Part shown: positions 60,432 through 64,000 of the stretch, in pieces
Layout of the letters: each line of letters begins with the position of its first letter
Position numbering within the stretch: position 1 is the first letter of the stretch
Assembly: GCA_905478335.1 (NCBI GenBank)
Contig: CAJQIC010000015.1
Span: forward strand, 1-64,000
DNA from: an uncultured Bacteroidia bacterium
Lineage (GTDB): Bacteria > Bacteroidota > Bacteroidia > NS11-12g > UBA9320
Direction: 5' to 3'
Length of the DNA stretch: 64,000 nt
Made by a program: the position numbers and the translations under genes
The notes under the pieces: model-generated
Seen by the model: the letters and a program-made list of their open reading frames with translations, nothing else
Database searches by the model: none
What the model was told of the DNA's origin: nothing

Positions 60432-61556
60432 TTACTCTTCGTTATTCAATACGGTTACAATCATGCCTTCATGTACGCTAGAAATCGTTTGATTTAAGTA
60501 CTTTGTTCCGTCTTCAAGGTTTCTTACATACATCCATTCGGTGCCTTTGTATACCACGTTGATGTTCTCCTTGGTTAACACAGAATCATTTTCGATTAAA
60601 TAGATTTCAGTCTTGCCAACCAACAAGCTACGCGGAATGGACACTACATTGTTCAGCGTTACCCCTTCTACAATTGCGGTCAGGTATTGCCCTTCTTTTA
60701 AGGTCGGATCATTTACCCCAACATACACTTTAACACTTTGCGTAGATGGATCTAGTTGTTCGTTTATTCTGAGCACTTTTCCAGCCCATGTCTTATCAAG
60801 CTCAGCGCTTGACAATGTAACGACTCTACCCACGTCTATAAACTTTAAATCGTCCAAACTTACCGATGCTTCTAACTCGTATGCATTTGGTTGGATAAAA
60901 GATCCAATGCGCTGGCCAGCTCTAACCAATGTGCCCGTGTTAATATCTGTACTGCTCAAGGAACCGCTAAATGGTGCTTTAATCACATGCTTTGCAAGCC
61001 GCACCTCTTGGGCTTTTATGCTGAAATAATTAGAAAACACATTACGGCTAGAAATGAACATTTTCAGTTTGTCGTTGCTTATTTCGGGAAGCAGCGGTAG
61101 ACTTTTATCAAAGTCAATAGCCGCATGAAACGCTTTCCATTTATCTATTTCGTTGGGAAAATCAATGGCAATGTCTGGTAAGATTTGTGAAACGCTATTG
61201 AGTAAAACACTTTTTTGAGATTTTACAGTGGCTCGTAATTCACTATCATCGATTCTTGCTAAGACCTGGCCTTTTGAAAACCGTTTTCCCTCTCTAAAAC
61301 TATTTGAGAGTAACACGCCGCTTACTTCCGAAAATATATCAATTCTATTTTTGGCAACTAGTTTACCACTAAGATCAATTAATAGTTTTTGGTCTTTATT
61401 CTTAACCTCGGCCGCTTGCACACTTAGTTTTTGGAAACTTGTTTTGTTTTCGATCTTTTGAGCCTTGGTCGAAATTTTCTTGAAGACAAGTATCGTAACA
61501 CCAATCAGTAGTAACCCAAAAACAATACTCCTTCTAATTTTCACTTGCTTTAACAT
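60432..61556 (-). CDS. RND efflux periplasmic adaptor (MFP)
   Basis: A 374-residue membrane fusion protein. An N-terminal hydrophobic anchor (about 9-25) is followed by a lipoyl-type half-motif (LSGKLVAKNRIDIFSEVSGVL, then later IKAPFSGSLSSTDINTGTLV), a short helical hairpin, and beta-barrel and membrane-proximal domains (EGQYLTAIVEG). It links the RND pump to the TolC channel. First gene of the four-gene efflux operon. No repressor gene is adjacent. Confidence 0.92.
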   Translation of the reverse strand: MLKQVKIRRSIVFGLLLIGVTILVFKKISTKAQKIENKTSFQKLSVQAAEVKNKDQKLLIDLSGKLVAKNRIDIFSEVSGVLLSNSFREGKRFSKGQVLARIDDSELRATVKSQKSVLLNSVSQILPDIAIDFPNEIDKWKAFHAAIDFDKSLPLLPEISNDKLKMFISSRNVFSNYFSIKAQEVRLAKHVIKAPFSGSLSSTDINTGTLVRAGQRIGSFIQPNAYELEASVSLDDLKFIDVGRVVTLSSAELDKTWAGKVLRINEQLDPSTQSVKVYVGVNDPTLKEGQYLTAIVEGVTLNNVVSIPRSLLVGKTEIYLIENDSVLTKENINVVYKGTEWMYVRNLEDGTKYLNQTISSVHEGMIVTVLNNEE

Positions 61557-61619
61557 TATGTTGGAAGTCTATAATATGGAACCGTTTACGAAACACTTTG
61601 TTTTGCTTCAATCTGGCAA

Positions 61620-62381
61620 CTAAACAATTTTGACCGATACACCTCCTAATGTCTCAACTTCAGCCGAAACGATTGAGTTTGGCTTAATAAAAACAGCAGG
61701 AGTAGCAGCACCAGCCAATAAAACTGATCCTTTAGGAAATGGTTGACCATATTTGGCAGCTAACCTTGACGCATTACACACAGACAAATATGGGTTATCC
61801 AAAATGGCATTGCTCGAATCTGACTCTACGATTTCACCATCAAAAGACAACGACATCTGCAAATCATTCAAGCTTTTAGGCAGTGGTTTCCAATCGCCAA
61901 GTATGAAACCCGTTGACGAGCAATTGTCTGCTATGACATCTTCAAGGGAGAACTTAAAATTCTTATATCTTGAGTCGATGATTTCTATCGCACTAGAACA
62001 GGACTCTATATAATCCGGTATTTCATCCAAGCTAATTTCACGATCTAAGTCTTTTTTTAACTTAAATGCTATTTCAGGTTCTGCGCGTGGATGGATAAAG
62101 CTAGACAGGTTAACCTCACCTCCATTTTCAATCCACATATTTTGAGTTAAACGACCCCATATCATATCATGAACGCCCATTTGCTCCATTTTGGCAAAGC
62201 TGGTAAACCCAAGCTTTAACCCAACAAAATCGTCGTTTCTTGCGTATCGTTCTTCCATAGATTTGGCCTGTATTTCATAGGCTTCATCTTCGGTCAATTG
62301 TTGCGTTAAACTAATTTGTTCTACTGCTTCTGCTGAACTTGCAGCTTCATCCAGTTGTTTTGCTATCGTCTCTTTGTTCAT
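61620..62381 (-). CDS. 2-keto-4-pentenoate hydratase family (MhpD/DmpE type)
   Basis: A 253-residue FAH-superfamily enzyme. Key segments are [37 protein letters not shown] (metal-binding Glu residues), [11 protein letters not shown] and [14 protein letters not shown]. Relatives hydrate 2-hydroxypenta-2,4-dienoate to 4-hydroxy-2-oxovalerate, or decarboxylate 4-oxalocrotonate. The two are hard to separate by sequence. The neighbouring aldolase uses the hydratase product, which favours hydratase. Its ATG overlaps the aldolase stop by 4 bp. Meta-cleavage of aromatics is the classical role. Confidence 0.85.
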   Translation of the reverse strand: MNKETIAKQLDEAASSAEAVEQISLTQQLTEDEAYEIQAKSMEERYARNDDFVGLKLGFTSFAKMEQMGVHDMIWGRLTQNMWIENGGEVNLSSFIHPRAEPEIAFKLKKDLDREISLDEIPDYIESCSSAIEIIDSRYKNFKFSLEDVIADNCSSTGFILGDWKPLPKSLNDLQMSLSFDGEIVESDSSNAILDNPYLSVCNASRLAAKYGQPFPKGSVLLAGAATPAVFIKPNSIVSAEVETLGGVSVKIV

Positions 62382-63385
62382 TTTTTCTTTTTTTTCATGT
62401 CCAAGGCAACATCCAAAATCATGTCTTCTTGTCCGCCAACCATTTCACGTTTACCCAATTCTTCCAGAATATCTCGCGTATCCAAGCCATAACGTTTTGC
62501 AGCACGTTCACTATGAAGCAAAAAGCTCGAATAGACACCTGCGTATCCCAGGCTCAATGTTTCTCGATCCACCCGAACAGGTCTGGTTTGAAGTGGTCTA
62601 ATCTCGTCATCGGCTAAATCCATTAATTGATGAAGATCTGAATTGTGCTTGGCATCCATCTTATTCAATACCGCAATGAGGACTTCAAGTGGGCAGTTTC
62701 CTGCTCCTGCGCCCATTCCGGCCAAAGAAGCATCAAGTCGTTTTGCCCCATGTTCCATGGCTACGATTGTATTCGCAACTCCGAGCCCTAGGTTATGATG
62801 ACAATGAATCCCGATTTCAGTTTTTTCATCTAGCGCGTCTTTGAAAGCTTTCATTCTATCTGCCACCTCATGCATCAATAATGCTCCTGCACTATCCGTT
62901 ACATAAACACAGTCTGCACCATATTTTTCCATCAATTTGGCTTGTTCTGCAAGTTTGGTAGGTGTATTCATGTGCGACATCATTAAAAACCCGCCAACAT
63001 CCATACCCATGTTTTTAGCGGCTTCAATATGCTGCTGAGATATGTCTGCTTCCGTGCAATGTGTTGCAACCCGTACAGACCTAACCCCTAGGGCATAGGC
63101 CTTTTTTAAGTCATCAATAGTCCCAATTCCTGGTATCAACAGGGTCGTCAACACGGCATGATTCAACTCTTCTGCCACGCCTTCAAGCCAGTCCCAATCT
63201 GTATGTGCTCCAAAGCCATAATTAAAGCTTCCTCCAGACAAGCCATCGCCGTGGGCAATTTCTATGGCGTCTACTTTTGCCCGGTCTAAAGCAATAGCCA
63301 AATCCTTAATTTGTTGTTTTGTATACTGATGCCGTATGGCATGCATTCCATCTCGAAGGGTAACGTCTTGAATGTATAGCTCCAT
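62378..63385 (-). CDS. 4-hydroxy-2-oxovalerate aldolase (MhpE/DmpG type)
   Basis: A 335-residue class II aldolase of the HMGL-like TIM-barrel family. The N-terminus reads [16 protein letters not shown] (catalytic Arg-Asp), and later [13 protein letters not shown] gives the metal-binding His pair, with [15 protein letters not shown] at the end of the barrel. It splits 4-hydroxy-2-oxovalerate into pyruvate and acetaldehyde. Its usual partner, acylating acetaldehyde dehydrogenase, is absent from this window. It is first in a two-gene operon with an exact -7 box upstream (63401-63408). Confidence 0.9.
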   Translation of the reverse strand: MELYIQDVTLRDGMHAIRHQYTKQQIKDLAIALDRAKVDAIEIAHGDGLSGGSFNYGFGAHTDWDWLEGVAEELNHAVLTTLLIPGIGTIDDLKKAYALGVRSVRVATHCTEADISQQHIEAAKNMGMDVGGFLMMSHMNTPTKLAEQAKLMEKYGADCVYVTDSAGALLMHEVADRMKAFKDALDEKTEIGIHCHHNLGLGVANTIVAMEHGAKRLDASLAGMGAGAGNCPLEVLIAVLNKMDAKHNSDLHQLMDLADDEIRPLQTRPVRVDRETLSLGYAGVYSSFLLHSERAAKRYGLDTRDILEELGKREMVGGQEDMILDVALDMKKKKK

Positions 63386-63400
63386 AATCTAATTCGACTT

Positions 63401-63408
63401 CAAAAATA
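63401..63408 (-). promoter_or_regulatory. -7 box of the aldolase/hydratase operon
   Basis: TATTTTTG on the minus strand matches TAnnTTTG exactly and lies 15 nt before the ATG at 63385. No -33 TTG is seen. Confidence 0.45.
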
Positions 63409-63472
63409 CCTTTGTTTATAGATTTTCTGTTTGGTTTTGTAAAATTCACTCTTCTGAAGTAACAGTCCTATA

Positions 63473-63480
63473 TATCTTTG
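63473..63480 (+). promoter_or_regulatory. -7 box of the DUF456 gene
   Basis: TATCTTTG matches TAnnTTTG exactly and lies 4 nt before the ATG at 63485, predicting an almost leaderless mRNA. Confidence 0.5.
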
Positions 63481-63484
63481 TTAC

Positions 63485-63973
63485 ATGGACGTAGTAATCA
63501 TTATCCTCGGTATTGTATTCTTATTACTTGGTGTAGTCGGTTGTTTAGCACCAATTATTCCTGGTCCACCCATCGCTTTTTTAGCCTTGCTCGGTTTGCT
63601 TTTTCATAGCACTGAAGCTTCAGTGCCTGAAACAAAACTCTTGTTGCTATCGGGTTTTCTAGTGATTGCAGTAACCGTAATAGATTACTTTTTACCCATA
63701 TGGGGGACGAAAAAATTTGGTGGCACAGATGCTGGTAAGCGCGGCAGCATCGTTGGATTAATTCTGGCTTTTATTTTCCCAATACTCGGACCGCTAACAA
63801 TATTGATTGGCCCATTTGCAGGTGCTGTTGTTGGTGAATTAATATCTGGCCAAAACAACCAAACCGCTTTAAAATCCGGTCTTGGATCTTTCTTAGGCTT
63901 TGTAGGCGGAGTGATTCTTAAACTTGGTGTGGTTGTGTATGTCGGGATAAAATTTATAGGCTTGGTGTGGTAG
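63485..63973 (+). CDS. DUF456 membrane protein
   Basis: A 162-residue protein with four or five hydrophobic segments rich in glycine. The pattern matches DUF456: IILGIVFLLLGVVGCLAPIIPGPPIAFLALL, then VIDYFLPIWGTKKFGGTDAGKRGS and IGPFAGAVVGELISG. The glycine-rich repeats suggest a small oligomeric membrane protein. Function unknown. It is divergent from the aldolase gene and is the last complete gene in the window. Confidence 0.88.
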   Translation: MDVVIIILGIVFLLLGVVGCLAPIIPGPPIAFLALLGLLFHSTEASVPETKLLLLSGFLVIAVTVIDYFLPIWGTKKFGGTDAGKRGSIVGLILAFIFPILGPLTILIGPFAGAVVGELISGQNNQTALKSGLGSFLGFVGGVILKLGVVVYVGIKFIGLVW

Positions 63974-64000
63974 TTTGATTTTCTAACCACTTCTTTAAAT

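Noticed and set aside
1-64000. Search by eye for tRNA, rRNA, CRISPR arrays, insertion sequences, integrases and attachment sites
   Set aside because: None was seen. A covariance scan for tRNA and small RNAs would be needed to exclude short ones, and small RNAs in the 53.9-54.3 kb gap remain possible.

Overview
The window looks like chromosomal DNA of a Bacteroidota bacterium, of flavobacterial or cryomorphal type. It carries sprA, the outer-membrane translocon of the type IX secretion system (T9SS), and a large secreted protein with a type A T9SS sorting tail. It also has many lipoproteins with a Bacteroidota-style lipobox, LytS/LytTR signalling pairs, and a glycine-lipid acyltransferase pair. 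At least eleven promoters fit the Bacteroidota RpoD -7 box TAnnTTTG (some with TTG about 19-20 bp upstream), and there are no clear Shine-Dalgarno sequences. I see no rRNA, tRNA, CRISPR array, IS element or prophage. Base composition and coding style look uniform, so nothing points to a recently acquired island.

Layout. 1-3 kb: 5' part of a beta-helix surface protein and an ACE-like M2 peptidase lipoprotein. 3.1-4.5 kb: ECF sigma factor, short zinc-type anti-sigma, and a P460-like heme lipoprotein, closed by a clear terminator. 4.6-12.4 kb: ruvA and sprA. 12.4-14.2 kb: DMT exporter and an orphan LytTR regulator, whose promoters share a 10-bp half-site. 14.2-18.3 kb: tightly overlapped envelope operon (OstA-like, DUF1684, panD, flippase-like, rfaE2), divergent from tilS. 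19.7-21.4 kb: exported msrA and a long exported msrB. 21.5-24.2 kb: a FixL-like PAS kinase and a receiver-CRP fusion regulator, with a CRP/FNR-type palindrome upstream. 24.2-25.9 kb: glsB-glsA pair. 26.1-27.7 kb: sugar N-acetyltransferase and galE. 27.7-30.2 kb: UbiA-like protein, NifU-domain protein, Mrp ATPase and a small membrane protein.

30.3-40.4 kb is mostly envelope genes: DUF3352-like/YwqK protein, DUF4197, a GH3/beta-lactamase fusion, DUF4846, arsC, lipocalin-like lipoprotein, a barrel-like protein and DUF3108. 40.4-46.2 kb is an apparent leftward operon: a PNGase F-related T9SS cargo, LpxH, a propeller-like protein, an AHSA1-type protein and DUF1801. 46.3-48.2 kb: membrane HhH protein and OmpA-family protein. 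48.2-50.2 kb: WYL regulator divergent from an unknown gene plus a HIRAN gene. 50.2-53.9 kb: propeller-type LytS kinase and LytTR regulator. 53.9-54.3 kb: a gene-free stretch with direct repeats and a large potential RNA fold. 54.3-61.6 kb: AlkB-type hydroxylase, then a MFP-RND-TolC efflux operon ending in an FAH-family hydrolase. 61.6-64 kb: meta-cleavage-type hydratase and aldolase, then a DUF456 membrane protein.

The strongest candidate for an undescribed regulatory unit is the FixL-like kinase/REC-CRP pair with its upstream TGA-N6-TCA palindrome. It may be a one-locus condensation of the FixL-FixJ-FixK oxygen cascade, next to exported methionine sulfoxide repair. Other points of interest are the WYL/unknown/HIRAN module, a PNGase F domain split by about 500 residues, the structured intergenic region near 54.1 kb, the shared operator half-site near 13.4 and 14.2 kb, and several genes that should give leaderless mRNAs.
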